Part shown: in pieces, positions 1-9,163 of the stretch
Layout of the letters: the number at the start of each line of letters is the position of its first letter
Numbering within the stretch: position 1 is the first letter of the stretch
Origin: Lysobacter lycopersici
GTDB lineage: Bacteria; Pseudomonadota; Gammaproteobacteria; Xanthomonadales; Xanthomonadaceae
Assembly: GCF_007556775.1 (NCBI RefSeq)
Contig: NZ_CP041742.1
Location: 1,936,001 to 2,000,000, forward strand
Direction: 5' to 3'
Length of the DNA stretch: 64,000 bases
The notes under the pieces: generated by a model
Told to the model about the DNA's origin: nothing
What the model saw: only the letters and a program-made list of their open reading frames with translations
Database searches by the model: none
Made by a program: the position numbers and the translations under genes

Positions 1-609
1 GCCGTCATGTATGTCGATGACGCGCACGGCGCCGGCGTGCTCGGCCCCGAAGGACGTGGCAGCGTCGCCGACGCCGGCCTCGGCGTCGATGCGGTGCCGC
101 TGCAGCTGGTGACGCTGGGCAAGGCGCTGGGCAGTTACGGCGCGGTCGTCGCCGGCGATGCGGAGCTCGTGCGCCATCTCGCCGAAACCGCGCGCCCCTA
201 CATCTACACCACCGCGCTGCCGCCGGCGCAGGCCGCGGCCTCGCTGGCGGCGGTGAAGCTGGCGCGTCGCGACCAGTGGCGGCGCGACCGGCTCGTCGCG
301 AGCATCGCGCGTTTCCGCGAAGGCGCAATGAAACGCGGTTTCGAACTGATGCCGTCGGACACGCCGATCCAGCCGCTGGTTTGCGGCGAAGACGCGCGCG
401 CGCTGGCGTTCGCGCAGGCGTTGGAAGCGCAGGGCGCCTGGGTCGCGGCGATCCGCCCGCCGACCGTGCCCGAAGGGCAGGCGCGCTTGCGCATCGCCTT
501 CTCCGCGCTGCATTCGGATGCGGATGTCGATGGCCTGCTCGAAGCGCTGGAATGGGCGCGGGAGGCGGTCGGCAACGGCTTCCCGGTCGATCGCGCAGCG
601 CGCGCATGA
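1..609 (+). CDS. bioF: 8-amino-7-oxononanoate synthase, 5'-truncated
   Basis: The visible 202 codons are the C-terminal half of a PLP-dependent enzyme that condenses pimeloyl-ACP with L-alanine to 8-amino-7-oxononanoate, the first step of the common biotin pathway. The reading frame is open to the window edge, so the N-terminus lies outside. Visible hallmarks are the DDAHG segment (Asp and His contacting the cofactor) at the start and TLGKALG around visible residues 38-44, whose lysine forms the PLP Schiff base. The TGA overlaps the next start codon as ATGA, and bioH and bioC follow on the same strand, which supports the biotin assignment over a related alpha-oxoamine synthase. Confidence 0.95.
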   Translation, partial: AVMYVDDAHGAGVLGPEGRGSVADAGLGVDAVPLQLVTLGKALGSYGAVVAGDAELVRHLAETARPYIYTTALPPAQAAASLAAVKLARRDQWRRDRLVASIARFREGAMKRGFELMPSDTPIQPLVCGEDARALAFAQALEAQGAWVAAIRPPTVPEGQARLRIAFSALHSDADVDGLLEALEWAREAVGNGFPVDRAARA

Positions 610-1379
610 GCCTGTTCGTCGAAACCCGCGGCGAAGGCCCGCCGCTGGTGTTGCTGCACGGCTGGGCGATGCACGGCGGCGTGTTCGCGCCACTGGTCGA
701 ACGATTGTCGTCGCGCTTCACGTTGCATCTGGTCGACCTGCCCGGGCACGGGTACAGCCGCGACAGCGGCGTGCCGCTGCGGCTCGATGCCTGCGTGGAT
801 GCGGTTCGCGACGTCGTACCGCACGCGCCGTGGTGCGGCTGGTCGCTGGGCGGGTTGGTCGCGCTACACGCGGCAGCGACGCGCCCCGGCGACGTGCCCG
901 CGCTGGCGATGCTGTGCGCGAGCCCGTGCTTCGTGAAGGGCGAAGGCTGGAAACACGGCGTCTCCGCCGAGATCTTCCGCAGTTTCGCCGACGGCTTGCG
1001 CAACGACTACCGCGGCACGCTGCAACTGTTCATCGCGCTCGAAGCCTTCGGTTCCGATCATGCGAAGGACGACATCCGTTCCCTGCGCGGCGAATTGTTC
1101 GCGCGCGGCGAACCCTCGGCCGAAGCGCTCGCGGCCGGCCTGGAATTGCTCGAAACCAGCGACCTGCGCGACGCGCTGCCGACGCTGTCGGTGCCGTCGC
1201 TGTGGATCGGCGGGCGCCGCGACCGCCTGGTCGATCCGCGCGCGATGCAGGCCGCTGCCGCGCTCGCGCCGAACGCGTCCGCGCACGTGATCGAACACGC
1301 CGGGCACGCACCGTTCCTCACCCATGCGGACGAGGTGGCGACGTTGCTCGCGGATTTCGCGACGGAACACGCTGCGTGA
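606..1379 (+). CDS. bioH: Pimeloyl-ACP methyl ester carboxylesterase
   Basis: A 257-residue alpha/beta hydrolase. BioH cleaves the methyl ester of pimeloyl-ACP so that BioF can use it, ending the disguised fatty-acid phase of pimelate synthesis in the cytoplasm. The oxyanion segment HGW is at 18-20, the nucleophile elbow GWSLGG has Ser80, and the C-terminal AGHAPF supplies the catalytic histidine near residue 234. Length fits the family. The start overlaps the bioF stop (ATGA) and the stop overlaps the bioC start (GTGA), so the three are probably translationally coupled. The fold alone is not specific; the biotin role rests on the gene context. Confidence 0.93.
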   Translation: MSLFVETRGEGPPLVLLHGWAMHGGVFAPLVERLSSRFTLHLVDLPGHGYSRDSGVPLRLDACVDAVRDVVPHAPWCGWSLGGLVALHAAATRPGDVPALAMLCASPCFVKGEGWKHGVSAEIFRSFADGLRNDYRGTLQLFIALEAFGSDHAKDDIRSLRGELFARGEPSAEALAAGLELLETSDLRDALPTLSVPSLWIGGRRDRLVDPRAMQAAAALAPNASAHVIEHAGHAPFLTHADEVATLLADFATEHAA

Positions 1380-2284
1380 ACGCGCTATACGACGCGAAGC
1401 AGGTGCGCCGTGCGTTCTCGCGCGCGGCGTCCGGTTACGACGCGGCTGCGCGCTTGCAGCATGGCGTGGAAGCGCGGTTGCTGGAGATGCTCGATTACCG
1501 CGACGATCCGGCGTTGAAGCGCGAACCGCCGCGCGTGGTCGTCGACCTTGGTTGCGGGCCGGGGCGCGCGGCGGCGGCGATGCAGAAGCGCTGGCCCAAG
1601 GCGAACGTGCTGGCGCTCGACCTCGCCCTGCCGATGCTGCGCGAAACGCGCGCGGCGTCGAAGCGCGGGATCAACCCGTTCGCGCGACGACCGCAGCCGG
1701 TGTGCGCCGATGCGCGCGCGTTGCCGCTGGCGGAAAATTCCGTCGACGTGCTGTTCTCCAACCTGTGCCTGCAATGGGTCGAGGACCTCGATGCGGTGTT
1801 CGCCGGTTTCCGCCGCGTGCTCAAGCCGCAGGGCCTGCTGCTGCTCTCGACCTTTGGCCCGGATACGTTGTGGGAACTTCGCGAGGCCTTCGCGCGCGCG
1901 GACGAGGCGCCGCACGTCAGTCCGTTCGCCGATATCGCCGGCGTCGGCGATGCGCTGGTGCGCGCCGGGTTCCAGCAGCCGGTGCTGGAACGCGAAGTCG
2001 AAACCACGGCGTATCCCGACCTCGCGGCATTGATGCGCGAATTGCGCGCGATCGGCGCGACCAATGCGTTGGCCGCGCGCCGGCACACGTTGACCGGGCG
2101 CGCGCGTTTCGCCGCGGCCGAACGCGCTTACGAGCCGTTGCGCGGCAGCGACGGAAAGTTGCCGGCGACGTGGGAAACGATCACCGCGATGGCGTGGGCA
2201 CCGGAAGCGGGTGCGCCGATCCGCGAAGGCGGATTCGATGTCGCGCGATTCCCGGCGAATGCGATTCCGGTGCGGAGGAGATAG
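1376..2284 (+). CDS. bioC: Malonyl-ACP O-methyltransferase
   Basis: A 302-residue class I SAM-dependent methyltransferase. BioC methylates the free carboxyl of malonyl-ACP so that it can be elongated as a disguised substrate for fatty-acid synthase, opening pimelate synthesis. The SAM-binding motif VDLGCGPG is at residues 57-64, followed by a typical Rossmann core and the motif LSTFGPDTL seen in BioC proteins. The start is GTG at 1376, chosen because it overlaps the bioH stop as GTGA and no ATG gives the conserved N-terminus (RRAFSRAASGYD). It is the last gene of the visible bio operon; the next gene is convergent 23 bp away. Confidence 0.93.
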   Translation: MNALYDAKQVRRAFSRAASGYDAAARLQHGVEARLLEMLDYRDDPALKREPPRVVVDLGCGPGRAAAAMQKRWPKANVLALDLALPMLRETRAASKRGINPFARRPQPVCADARALPLAENSVDVLFSNLCLQWVEDLDAVFAGFRRVLKPQGLLLLSTFGPDTLWELREAFARADEAPHVSPFADIAGVGDALVRAGFQQPVLEREVETTAYPDLAALMRELRAIGATNALAARRHTLTGRARFAAAERAYEPLRGSDGKLPATWETITAMAWAPEAGAPIREGGFDVARFPANAIPVRRR

Positions 2285-2307
2285 TGTCGGCAGAAACTGA
2301 TCGAGAA

Positions 2308-2673
2308 TTAGTTCGGCGTGAGAGGGTTATCAGCGCCGCCTGCATTCTTTCGTCTGGCAATTTGTCGTAGTACGGATTGTTTGATCCGCCAATCATTGAT
2401 TGGATACACAAGTCGAACAAAACCGTACATGGTTGCAATGATTCCCGCGGCGATTATGAGTCTTGCTGGCTTGCCGAGAGCGAGTTCCTTTGCGAGCCTC
2501 AAGCTCAATAGCGCCAGTGCGATCGGTGTGATGAGGGCTGCTGCGACGGACAAAAAAATCTCAAATCGATAACGAGAATCTGATTCAGCGGCTTGATAGA
2601 GAACGTCTACTTCGTCGTCTGAGAAACCTTTGAGTTCGGTTTCCATCAGCGAATAAAAGTCATCGTCCTTCAT
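2308..2673 (-). CDS. Hypothetical small membrane protein of low GC
   Basis: A 121-residue protein I do not recognise. The first 35 residues are acidic and soluble (KDDDFYSLMETELKGF). Two predicted membrane helices follow, roughly at 41-60 and 70-90, and then a basic tail (KQSVLRQIARRKN). The arrangement suggests an inner-membrane protein with both ends cytoplasmic. Base composition is clearly poorer in G+C (near 50%) than the neighbours, with AT-ending codons that are rare elsewhere here, so it is probably a recent arrival. It converges on bioC and is separated from the PH-domain gene by about 50 bp. No integrase, IS end or flanking repeat was found next to it. Confidence 0.6.
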   Translation of the reverse strand: MKDDDFYSLMETELKGFSDDEVDVLYQAAESDSRYRFEIFLSVAAALITPIALALLSLRLAKELALGKPARLIIAAGIIATMYGFVRLVYPINDWRIKQSVLRQIARRKNAGGADNPLTPN

Positions 2674-2725
2674 GGCGCGTACGGACTCGAACTATCAATA
2701 GACCGCGTTTCGCGGTAACTCATGA

Positions 2726-3136
2726 TCACTCCGCATCCAGATACCGCACCCGCTTCGCATCGCGGCGCGCTTCCACCAGCGTGCGGATCTTCTCACGCAC
2801 GGCTTCCGCATCCTTGATGAAGGTCATGCGGATTTCCGGAGAAGTCTCGTCGGTGGTGAACAGCACCACCTGGCCGAGGCCGAGCATGCGTTCGGCCAGG
2901 TTCTGTTCGAAGCGGCTGTCGCGCACGCGGTAAAGCTCCAGGTCCTCGGTGCTGCGGGTGAACACGCCGCGCGTGGTCTTCAACCGCTGGCCGGTGAGGG
3001 TGTAGGTCGTGTTGCGTGTTTCCAGCCAGCGCCAGAACGCCCACGGGATCGGGACCAGCAGCACGCAGGCGACGAACCACCACAGGTTCTGCCACTGCGA
3101 AGGATGGCCACTCCATTCGATGCGTTCGTCGTTCAT
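2726..3136 (-). CDS. PH domain-containing membrane protein (YdbS-like)
   Basis: A 136-residue protein. A short cytoplasmic start (MNDERIEWSGHPS) is followed by a membrane segment at about 19-36 (FVACVLLVPIPWAFW) and then a bacterial pleckstrin-homology (bPH2) module that begins TYTLTGQRLKTTRGVFTR, the usual start of this domain. Proteins of this kind are membrane-anchored and their molecular role is mostly unknown. The start at 3136 was chosen because longer in-frame upstream sequence is only the shadow of the glycosyltransferase gene. It follows that glycosyltransferase on the same strand after a gap of about 50 bp, so the two may share a transcript. Confidence 0.75.
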   Translation of the reverse strand: MNDERIEWSGHPSQWQNLWWFVACVLLVPIPWAFWRWLETRNTTYTLTGQRLKTTRGVFTRSTEDLELYRVRDSRFEQNLAERMLGLGQVVLFTTDETSPEIRMTFIKDAEAVREKIRTLVEARRDAKRVRYLDAE

Positions 3137-3185
3137 CGCCGTCTCCCCGTGGACGGCGGCAGTGAAGCACGGCCGCGGGCGTGGC

Positions 3186-4724
3186 TCAACCGCCGCTGGC
3201 CGGCACGACGCGGAACAGAATCCGTTTCTGGTAGGGCGTGCCCTGCGGCAGGGCGCGATAACCGAGCGCGGTGAAGCGCGCTTGCACCTTCGGCCAGTTT
3301 TCCTGCTTGGTGATCCACAATGCGTCGGGATCGGCGTTGCCAGCCATTCGGCTGTCAGAGCCCGCCAGCGCATGCGCGACGTCGGTGTCGTTGACCGGGT
3401 TGAAGCGTGCAGCATGCGGGTCCGGCAGCATCGAAAGTTTTTCCACCTGCGCGCCGAGTTCGACGTGCAGCCCGTAGCGGGCCATGTCCTCGACGAAACG
3501 CACCTTGTCGATCGTGCCCGGGATGCGTTCGCGGATCGCCTGCGCCCATTCCGACGCATCCTTGTGCGTTTTCCAGAACCCGGTCGCCGCCGCCAGCGCC
3601 AGCAGCAACGCCGCCCATGCGACGATCGCGCGCCAGTCGGGCAGGCCACGGCCTTCGCGCTGGCGTTGCATCGCGACCAGCAGCGCCAGCGCGGGGAACA
3701 GCGGCAGCAGGTACAGCGGCATGCGCGAACGCGAGATGCAGAACACCAGCAGCGGCAGCAGCAACCACAGCGTGGGGAACAACCACGCGCGTTCGCCTGC
3801 GCGGCGTTGCGGGTTCCGCCACCAGCCGCGCACGTCGGCGGGCAGGCGCCGCGCCCAGCGCAGCAGCGCCAGCGTCCACGGCAGCGTTCCCAGCAACAGC
3901 GTCGGTGCGTACACCTGCAGCCAGCCGTACCACTGGCCGTTGCGGTTGAAGTCGTCGGTGGCGACGCGGTTCACGACTTCGTCGCCGATGAAGTAATCCG
4001 ACAGCCCCGGGTTCGCGCGCACTACCGCGATGAACCATGGCGTCGCGATCGCCACGAACAGCGCCAGTCCGCCGATGTCGAAAATGCGCCGGCGTTGTCC
4101 GCGCGGTTGCAGCAGGTCGAATGCGAGGATCGCGATCAACGGCAGCAGGCCCGGCGGGCCCTTGGTGAGGAACGCCAGCGCGAAGCCGACCCACATCAGC
4201 AGCAGCCAGCGTCGCGTTCGCGAAGGAGCATCGAAACGCGATTCGACGAAGGCCCACATCGCCAGGGTTTCGCAGGCGGCGAGCACGAAGTCGGTGGTGA
4301 TGTATTGCGAAGCGCCGAAGGGCAGGGCCATGGTCGCGAACGCGAGCGCGGCGGTGTCCTCGCTGCCGGGCACGAGTCGGCGCGCGCCGCGCCACACCAG
4401 CCACGTGCACAACAGGAAGGCCAGCGCCGACGGCAGGCGTGCGGCCCACGGGTTGCGCCCGAATGTCGCCACGCTGGCGGCGATGGCCCAGTAGGTCAGT
4501 GGCGGCTTGGTCCAGTGGCCGACGTCTTCGCTGCGATGCGGCGTGATCCAGTCGCCGCTGTCGAGCATGTTCATCGCGACATTGGTGTAGCGGCCTTCGT
4601 CCGGATCCCAGATGCCGCGCACGCCGAGGAAGCCGAGCGCGAGCACGACCGCGAGCAGGGCGATCCACGCGCGTGCCGGAAACCGCGAGTGCGTGCGTGC
4701 GGGTGCAGCGGAATCGGCGTTCAT
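3186..4724 (-). CDS. GT39-type (ArnT/PMT-like) glycosyltransferase
   Basis: A 512-residue polytopic inner-membrane protein of the PMT/ArnT superfamily. These enzymes move a sugar or aminosugar from a polyprenyl-phosphate donor onto a periplasmic acceptor such as lipid A or protein. The first periplasmic loop after helix 1 contains GIWDPDEGRYTNVAMNM, whose Asp/Glu pair is the catalytic-site signature of the superfamily, and KPPLTYW follows shortly after, also typical. About ten to twelve hydrophobic segments are visible, and a soluble C-terminal domain of about 120 residues follows the last one. The substrate cannot be read from sequence and no arn genes are nearby, so it should not be called ArnT. 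Confidence 0.82.
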   Translation of the reverse strand: MNADSAAPARTHSRFPARAWIALLAVVLALGFLGVRGIWDPDEGRYTNVAMNMLDSGDWITPHRSEDVGHWTKPPLTYWAIAASVATFGRNPWAARLPSALAFLLCTWLVWRGARRLVPGSEDTAALAFATMALPFGASQYITTDFVLAACETLAMWAFVESRFDAPSRTRRWLLLMWVGFALAFLTKGPPGLLPLIAILAFDLLQPRGQRRRIFDIGGLALFVAIATPWFIAVVRANPGLSDYFIGDEVVNRVATDDFNRNGQWYGWLQVYAPTLLLGTLPWTLALLRWARRLPADVRGWWRNPQRRAGERAWLFPTLWLLLPLLVFCISRSRMPLYLLPLFPALALLVAMQRQREGRGLPDWRAIVAWAALLLALAAATGFWKTHKDASEWAQAIRERIPGTIDKVRFVEDMARYGLHVELGAQVEKLSMLPDPHAARFNPVNDTDVAHALAGSDSRMAGNADPDALWITKQENWPKVQARFTALGYRALPQGTPYQKRILFRVVPASGG

Positions 4725-4749
4725 GGCGCAATGTTCCTCGCAGTTCGCT

Positions 4750-5751
4750 TCAGGATGCGCGCGGCATGGTGCCCGCGAGCAATGTCGGCAGCATGTCGGG
4801 ATCGACGTTGCCGCCGCTGAGGATCACGCCGATCCGCTTGCCGCGCACGCGTTCCGGCTTCGCCAGCACCGCGGCCAACGCGATCGCCGACGAGGGTTCC
4901 ACCCGCAAGCGCGGGTCCTGCCAGAGTGCGCGCAGGGCCGCGAGCGTCGCCTCGTCGTCGACCGCGACGACTTCCGCGTTGGCCGTGCGCAGCATCGCGA
5001 AGTTCGGTGCGCCGAGGTCGCCGCGCAGGCCGTCGCACACCGTCGTCGGCACGTGCGCGTTGGCGCGGCGTTCGCCTTCGCGCAGCGAACGCAACGCGTC
5101 GTCGGCGTCCGCGGGTTCGGCCAGCAGCAGTTCGCAACGCGGCGAACGCGCGGCCAGCGACAGCGCGCTGCCGGAGGCGAGGCCGCCGCCGCCGACCGGC
5201 ACGACGAGAACATCGAGCGCACCGCATTCGGCGAACAATTCCAGCGCCGCGGTGCCCTGGCCGGCGATCACGCGCGCGTCCGCATACGGATGCACCAGGG
5301 TCGCGCAGGTATCGCGCTGCACCTGCGCGCACATCGCTTCGCGCGCGGCGATGCCCGGTGCGCAACGGTGCAGGATCGCGCCGTGGCGACGGATCGCATC
5401 GAGTTTCACCGGGTTCGCGCCTTCGGGCACCACCACGTGGCAGGCGATGCCGCGCAGCTTCGCCGCCAATGCCAGTGCCGCACCGTGGTTGCCGGAGGAA
5501 TGGGTGGCCACGCCGCGCGCCGCGGCCGGGGCATCGAGCGATTGCACCGCGTTGCAGGCGCCGCGGAACTTGAACGCGCCGCCGCGCTGCTGGTGTTCGC
5601 ATTTGAAGAACAGTTCGGCGCCGGCCAGTGCATCGAGCCGGGTCGACCGGGCGACCGGGGTCACCCGCGCATGCGCGGCGATGCGCGCCGCGGCATCGAG
5701 GACGGCGTCGAAATCGGGAAGGGCCGGCTCGGAAAAGGCATGTTCGCGCAT
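4750..5751 (-). CDS. PLP-dependent serine/threonine dehydratase-like enzyme
   Basis: A 333-residue fold-type II PLP enzyme of the serine racemase / catabolic threonine dehydratase group. The cofactor lysine sits in AFKFRGA (Lys61), SSGNHG at 85-90 is the substrate-binding loop, and GGGG at 187-190 binds the PLP phosphate. Near the C-terminus SGGN holds the serine that contacts the pyridine nitrogen. No ACT regulatory domain is present, so it is shorter than biosynthetic IlvA. Deamination of threonine or serine to a 2-oxo acid, or racemisation, is likely. The start at 5751 gives the usual N-terminus; a longer frame reaches 5841 but has no support. It ends 25 bp before the glycosyltransferase start. 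Confidence 0.82.
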   Translation of the reverse strand: MREHAFSEPALPDFDAVLDAAARIAAHARVTPVARSTRLDALAGAELFFKCEHQQRGGAFKFRGACNAVQSLDAPAAARGVATHSSGNHGAALALAAKLRGIACHVVVPEGANPVKLDAIRRHGAILHRCAPGIAAREAMCAQVQRDTCATLVHPYADARVIAGQGTAALELFAECGALDVLVVPVGGGGLASGSALSLAARSPRCELLLAEPADADDALRSLREGERRANAHVPTTVCDGLRGDLGAPNFAMLRTANAEVVAVDDEATLAALRALWQDPRLRVEPSSAIALAAVLAKPERVRGKRIGVILSGGNVDPDMLPTLLAGTMPRAS

Positions 5752-5871
5752 GGCACAAGCGTAGCCGGATGCGGGCGCGGATTCATTTTCGCCGCAGGGG
5801 TTAAGGACGGATTCAATGGCGCGGCGGGAAGCTGCAGGCATCGATCCATCCGGCTAGCCAGGGGGCACGCC

Positions 5872-6462
5872 ATGAAACTCGCAACCTTCCTGCCCGCGCT
5901 CGCCGTACTGGGCCTGTCCGGCTGCGTCACCGGCTACGGCTACAGCGACGACGGCTATTACTACGGCCGGCCCGCGGCCAGCGTCGGCGCCTATGGCAGC
6001 TATGGCTATGGACCGGGTTATTACGGCTATTACGACCCGTACCGCGGCTACTACTACGATCCCTACTACGGCTATTACTTCCCGCGCCCGCCGGTGGTGA
6101 TCATCCAGCGCCCGCCGGGCGATGGTCACGGCCATGGTGGCCACGATCACGACCACGACGGCGACGACCACGACCACGATGGGCACGAGCCGCCGCCGTG
6201 GCGCGACCTGGACAACCTCGGCAACAACGGCCCGCGCCCGGTGCGCGCACCCGACGCCTCCGACGGCGGGGCGCGGCCGCGGCCGTTGGCGCAACCGCAA
6301 GCCGGGGACGTGCCGAGCCCACCGGCGAGGGTGCGCATGTCCGACCCGACGCCGCCGCGGGTGAATCGCGTCGATTCGCCGCGTCCGGCCACCGTTGCCC
6401 CGTCGATGCCGCGCATGGGCGACGACGATGCGCCGATGCGTAAAGGTGACCGCCGTCGCTGA
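5872..6462 (+). CDS. Lipoprotein with Tyr/Gly-rich and His/Asp-rich segments
   Basis: A 196-residue predicted lipoprotein: signal peptide with lipobox LSGC (Cys18). Residues 21-70 are extremely rich in tyrosine and glycine, with irregular GYY/YGYY repeats. Residues 86-105 form a cluster of alternating His and Asp, and the rest is proline/arginine-rich and probably disordered. His/Asp clusters of this kind often bind divalent metals, but no catalytic domain is seen. A purine-rich stretch (AGGGGG) lies about 8 bp before the ATG. It is transcribed divergently from the dehydratase-like gene, with 120 bp between the starts. Family and function unknown. Confidence 0.75.
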   Translation: MKLATFLPALAVLGLSGCVTGYGYSDDGYYYGRPAASVGAYGSYGYGPGYYGYYDPYRGYYYDPYYGYYFPRPPVVIIQRPPGDGHGHGGHDHDHDGDDHDHDGHEPPPWRDLDNLGNNGPRPVRAPDASDGGARPRPLAQPQAGDVPSPPARVRMSDPTPPRVNRVDSPRPATVAPSMPRMGDDDAPMRKGDRRR

Positions 6463-6856
6463 AACTGATTCGTGGCCTAACAGCGTCGACGATTTGCGTC
6501 GCATTCCGACGCGTTGGGGTTAGACTCGCGCCGTCGACTCCCGGCGGGACGTCACGGATCCCCCCTGTTCCGCCTTCCCGCCGGGCGTCGGCGCTTTCCC
6601 GCCCGGCCTCGGCTTTCGGCGGGAAATAAAAATGGGGGCCGGACGTCCCCCGACATCCGGCCCCCAGCGCTCCCCCGGGGCACGCAATGGCCAGCCCCTG
6701 TTCCAGTCCCAGCCGACGCTATACGCGTGCTGCCCCGGGTGCATGGCGGGTAACGCAGGTAGCGTGCCAACGTTGACCCGGCCCCCGGCCCGACCTGACC
6801 CGTTCAGTCGGCCCGTCCGCGACGAGCGCCGGTTGAACCGGCATCATGTCCTTCGC
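6463..6856. other. 394-bp intergenic region with nested inverted repeats
   Basis: No convincing gene is visible here on either strand. The region holds three strong inverted repeats: 10-bp arms at 6540-6549/6576-6585, 9-bp arms at 6595-6603/6618-6626, and 11-bp arms at 6633-6643/6656-6666. The last forms a minus-strand terminator (listed separately). The promoter and leader of mnmG must lie in the 6670-6856 part, which contains a further small hairpin just before the start codon (CCGGTT/AACCGG). I see no match to a riboswitch or housekeeping RNA that I know. Confidence 0.6.
6624..6666 (-). terminator. Intrinsic terminator on the minus strand
   Basis: Read on the minus strand, a perfect 11-bp stem (TGGGGGCCGGA with TCCGGCCCCCA, 12-nt loop) is followed at once by TTTTTATTT. 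This is a strong Rho-independent terminator shape. No annotated minus-strand gene ends here: mnmG runs the other way. It therefore either stops antisense transcription from the mnmG side or ends a short unannotated RNA. Confidence 0.6.
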
Positions 6857-8746
6857 ATGAGCGATTCCTTCTACCAATTCGACGTGATCGTGATCGGTGG
6901 CGGGCATGCCGGCACCGAAGCCGCGCTGGCCTCGGCGCGCGCTGGCGCGCGCACGCTGCTGCTGACGCATGCCATCGAGACCGTCGGCGCGATGAGCTGC
7001 AACCCGGCCATCGGCGGCATCGGCAAGGGTCACCTGGTCAAGGAAATCGACGCACTCGGCGGGATCATGGCCAAGGCCGCCGACGCCGCCGGCATCCAGT
7101 GGCGCACGCTGAATGCTTCGAAGGGCCCGGCGGTGCGCGCCACGCGCTGCCAGGCGGATCGTTCGCTGTATCGCGCCTTCATCCGCCGCGCGGTGGAATC
7201 GCAAGCCAACCTCACCGTGTTCCAGGCCGCGGTCGACGACCTTGTCGTCGAACAAGAATCGGTGCGCGGCGCGATCACCAATACCGGCCTGCGCTTCCAT
7301 GCGCCGGCGGTAGTGCTCACGGCGGGAACCTTCCTCGCCGGCAAGATCCACATCGGCGAAACCCAGTACGCCGCAGGGCGCATGGGCGATCCGCCTTCGA
7401 CCGCACTCGCGCACAAGCTGCGCGAAGGCCGCTTCGTCGTCGATCGGCTCAAGACCGGCACGCCACCGCGCATCGATGGGCGCTCGTTGGATTATTCGAA
7501 GATGGCCGAACAGCCCGGCGACGATCCCCGCCCGGTGATGTCGTTCATGGGCCGCACGGCCGATCATCCCGAGCAGGTGAGCTGCTGGATCACCCACACC
7601 ACCGAACGCACGCACCAACTCATCCGCGACGCGCTGCATCGCTCGCCGCTGTATTCGGGCCAGATCGAAGGCGTCGGCCCGCGCTACTGCCCGAGCATCG
7701 AGGACAAGGTGGTGCGCTTCGCCGAAAAGGCCTCGCACCAGATCTTCGTCGAACCCGAAGGCCTGGCCGTCACCGAGATCTACCCGAACGGCATTTCCAC
7801 CTCGCTGCCGTTCGACGTGCAGCTCGACCTGGTGCGTTCGATCACCGGTTTCGAACGCGCGCACATTACCCGCCCCGGTTACGCCATCGAATACGACTTC
7901 TTCGACCCGCGCGGCCTGAAGGCTTCGCTGGAAACGAAAGCGGCCGCAGGTTTGTTCTTCGCCGGCCAGATCAATGGCACCACTGGCTACGAGGAAGCCG
8001 CGGCGCAGGGCCTGCTCGCCGGCGTCAACGCCGCGCGCTTCGCGCAGCAAAAGGACGCGTGGTCGCCGCGTCGCGACGAGGCCTACCTCGGCGTACTGGT
8101 CGACGACCTGATCACGCAGGGCACGAGCGAGCCGTATCGCATGTTCACCTCGCGCGCCGAATATCGCTTGCAGCTGCGCGAGGACAACGCCGATGCGCGG
8201 CTCACGCCGGTCGGCCGCGACCTCGGCCTGGTCGACGACGCGCGCTGGGAAAATTTCTCGCGCAAGCGCGAAGCCATCGCCGCGGAAACCGCGCGCCTGT
8301 CGGCGTTGTGGGCGGCGCCGAACAATGCGCTGGGTGCTTCAATCGCGCGCCACATCGGGGTCGAGGTGTCGCGCGAAACCAATGCCATCGACCTGCTGCG
8401 CCGGCCCGAACTCGACTACGCCAAGCTGATGCAAGTGCCCGAACTCGGGCCCGGCGTCGACAACGCCAAGGTCGCCGAGCAGGTCGAGATCGAAACCAAG
8501 TACGCCGGCTACCTCGACCGCCAGCGCGAGGAAATCGCGCGTGCGCGCCGACACGAAAGCGCAGCGATTCCCGTCGGGTTCGACTATGCGCAGGTCCCGG
8601 GCCTGTCCGCGGAAGTGCTGCAGAAGCTCGAACGCGTGCGTCCGGAAACGCTCGGACAGGCGCAGCGCATCCCCGGCATGACGCCCGCCGCGATCTCGCT
8701 GCTGCTGGTGCACCTCGAACGCCGCCAGCGCGAACGCGCGGCCTGA
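6857..8746 (+). CDS. mnmG: tRNA uridine-5-carboxymethylaminomethyl modification enzyme
   Basis: A 629-residue FAD protein, the normal length for MnmG (GidA). With MnmE it installs the carboxymethylaminomethyl (or aminomethyl) group on U34 of tRNAs reading NNA/NNG codons, using methylene-tetrahydrofolate and GTP. The FAD dinucleotide fold [12 protein letters not shown] is at residues 12-23, followed by the family segments [20 protein letters not shown] and GDPPSTALA. The C-terminal helical domain needed for MnmE and tRNA contact is complete. The ATG at 6857 starts the conserved FDVIVIGGG region at the expected distance. The next gene is convergent, 1 bp away. Confidence 0.97.
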   Translation: MSDSFYQFDVIVIGGGHAGTEAALASARAGARTLLLTHAIETVGAMSCNPAIGGIGKGHLVKEIDALGGIMAKAADAAGIQWRTLNASKGPAVRATRCQADRSLYRAFIRRAVESQANLTVFQAAVDDLVVEQESVRGAITNTGLRFHAPAVVLTAGTFLAGKIHIGETQYAAGRMGDPPSTALAHKLREGRFVVDRLKTGTPPRIDGRSLDYSKMAEQPGDDPRPVMSFMGRTADHPEQVSCWITHTTERTHQLIRDALHRSPLYSGQIEGVGPRYCPSIEDKVVRFAEKASHQIFVEPEGLAVTEIYPNGISTSLPFDVQLDLVRSITGFERAHITRPGYAIEYDFFDPRGLKASLETKAAAGLFFAGQINGTTGYEEAAAQGLLAGVNAARFAQQKDAWSPRRDEAYLGVLVDDLITQGTSEPYRMFTSRAEYRLQLREDNADARLTPVGRDLGLVDDARWENFSRKREAIAAETARLSALWAAPNNALGASIARHIGVEVSRETNAIDLLRRPELDYAKLMQVPELGPGVDNAKVAEQVEIETKYAGYLDRQREEIARARRHESAAIPVGFDYAQVPGLSAEVLQKLERVRPETLGQAQRIPGMTPAAISLLLVHLERRQRERAA

Positions 8747-8747
8747 C

Positions 8748-9125
8748 TCAGACCTCGCGCACCGCCTCGTCGTCGCGCGGCGGCCTGCGTCGCCACGGCA
8801 GCGGCACGTTGAACAGCATCAGCGCGATCCACGCGAGGCGGCTCGACCAGGATTCGCGATCCGGCGCCTGCAACGTGGCGCCGGATGACGCATCGGAATC
8901 CAGCGCATAGGCACCCGCGTCGAGATCGCGGATCACCTTGTGCGCGAAGTCGGCGTCGGACTCGTCCACCAGCACCCGCGTACCGCCAACCGCAAGCCGC
9001 CATTCCCAGTTCGCCAGTCCCATGTGCGCGTCCGCGACGTGCGCATCGATGCCTTCTGCACGCAAGCGGCCGCAGGCGATGTGCGCTTCAAGCGGATCGG
9101 CGAAACGGGCGACGGTGGTGAACAT
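8748..9125 (-). CDS. DUF2007-like putative signal-transducing protein
   Basis: A 125-residue protein. The N-terminal 70 residues (FTTVARFADPLEAHIACGRLRAEGI, then GGTRVLVDESDADFA) match the pattern of the DUF2007 domain, a small ferredoxin-like fold proposed, without proof, to take part in signalling. Residues 95-110 contain one hydrophobic segment (LAWIALMLFNVPLPW) that may sit in the membrane, followed by a charged tail. The start at 9125 gives the domain directly; upstream in-frame codons lack homology-like sequence. It converges with mnmG and is divergent from the next lipoprotein gene. The biochemical role is unknown. Confidence 0.65.
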   Translation of the reverse strand: MFTTVARFADPLEAHIACGRLRAEGIDAHVADAHMGLANWEWRLAVGGTRVLVDESDADFAHKVIRDLDAGAYALDSDASSGATLQAPDRESWSSRLAWIALMLFNVPLPWRRRPPRDDEAVREV

Positions 9126-9163
9126 GCACGCCATCCTACGCCGGCTGGAGTAGGCTGCGCGGG

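Noticed and set aside
2285-2725. attC sites or inverted repeats around the low-GC membrane protein gene.
   Set aside because: I looked for GTTRRRY cores and flanking repeats on both sides and found none with the right spacing.
6475-6525. A possible second attC: GCCTAAC at 6475 and GTTAGAC at 6519 with an inner GCGTCG/CGACGC stem.
   Set aside because: Only 51 bp, one outer box mismatched, right spacer too long, no inner boxes of the attC type, and the flanking gene has chromosomal composition.
6667-6856. A minus-strand stretch with slight likeness to 4.5S SRP RNA (CCGGGGCAGCA, TAGCGTCGGC).
   Set aside because: The diagnostic GGAA-type apical loop sequence is absent, so it was not called an SRP RNA.
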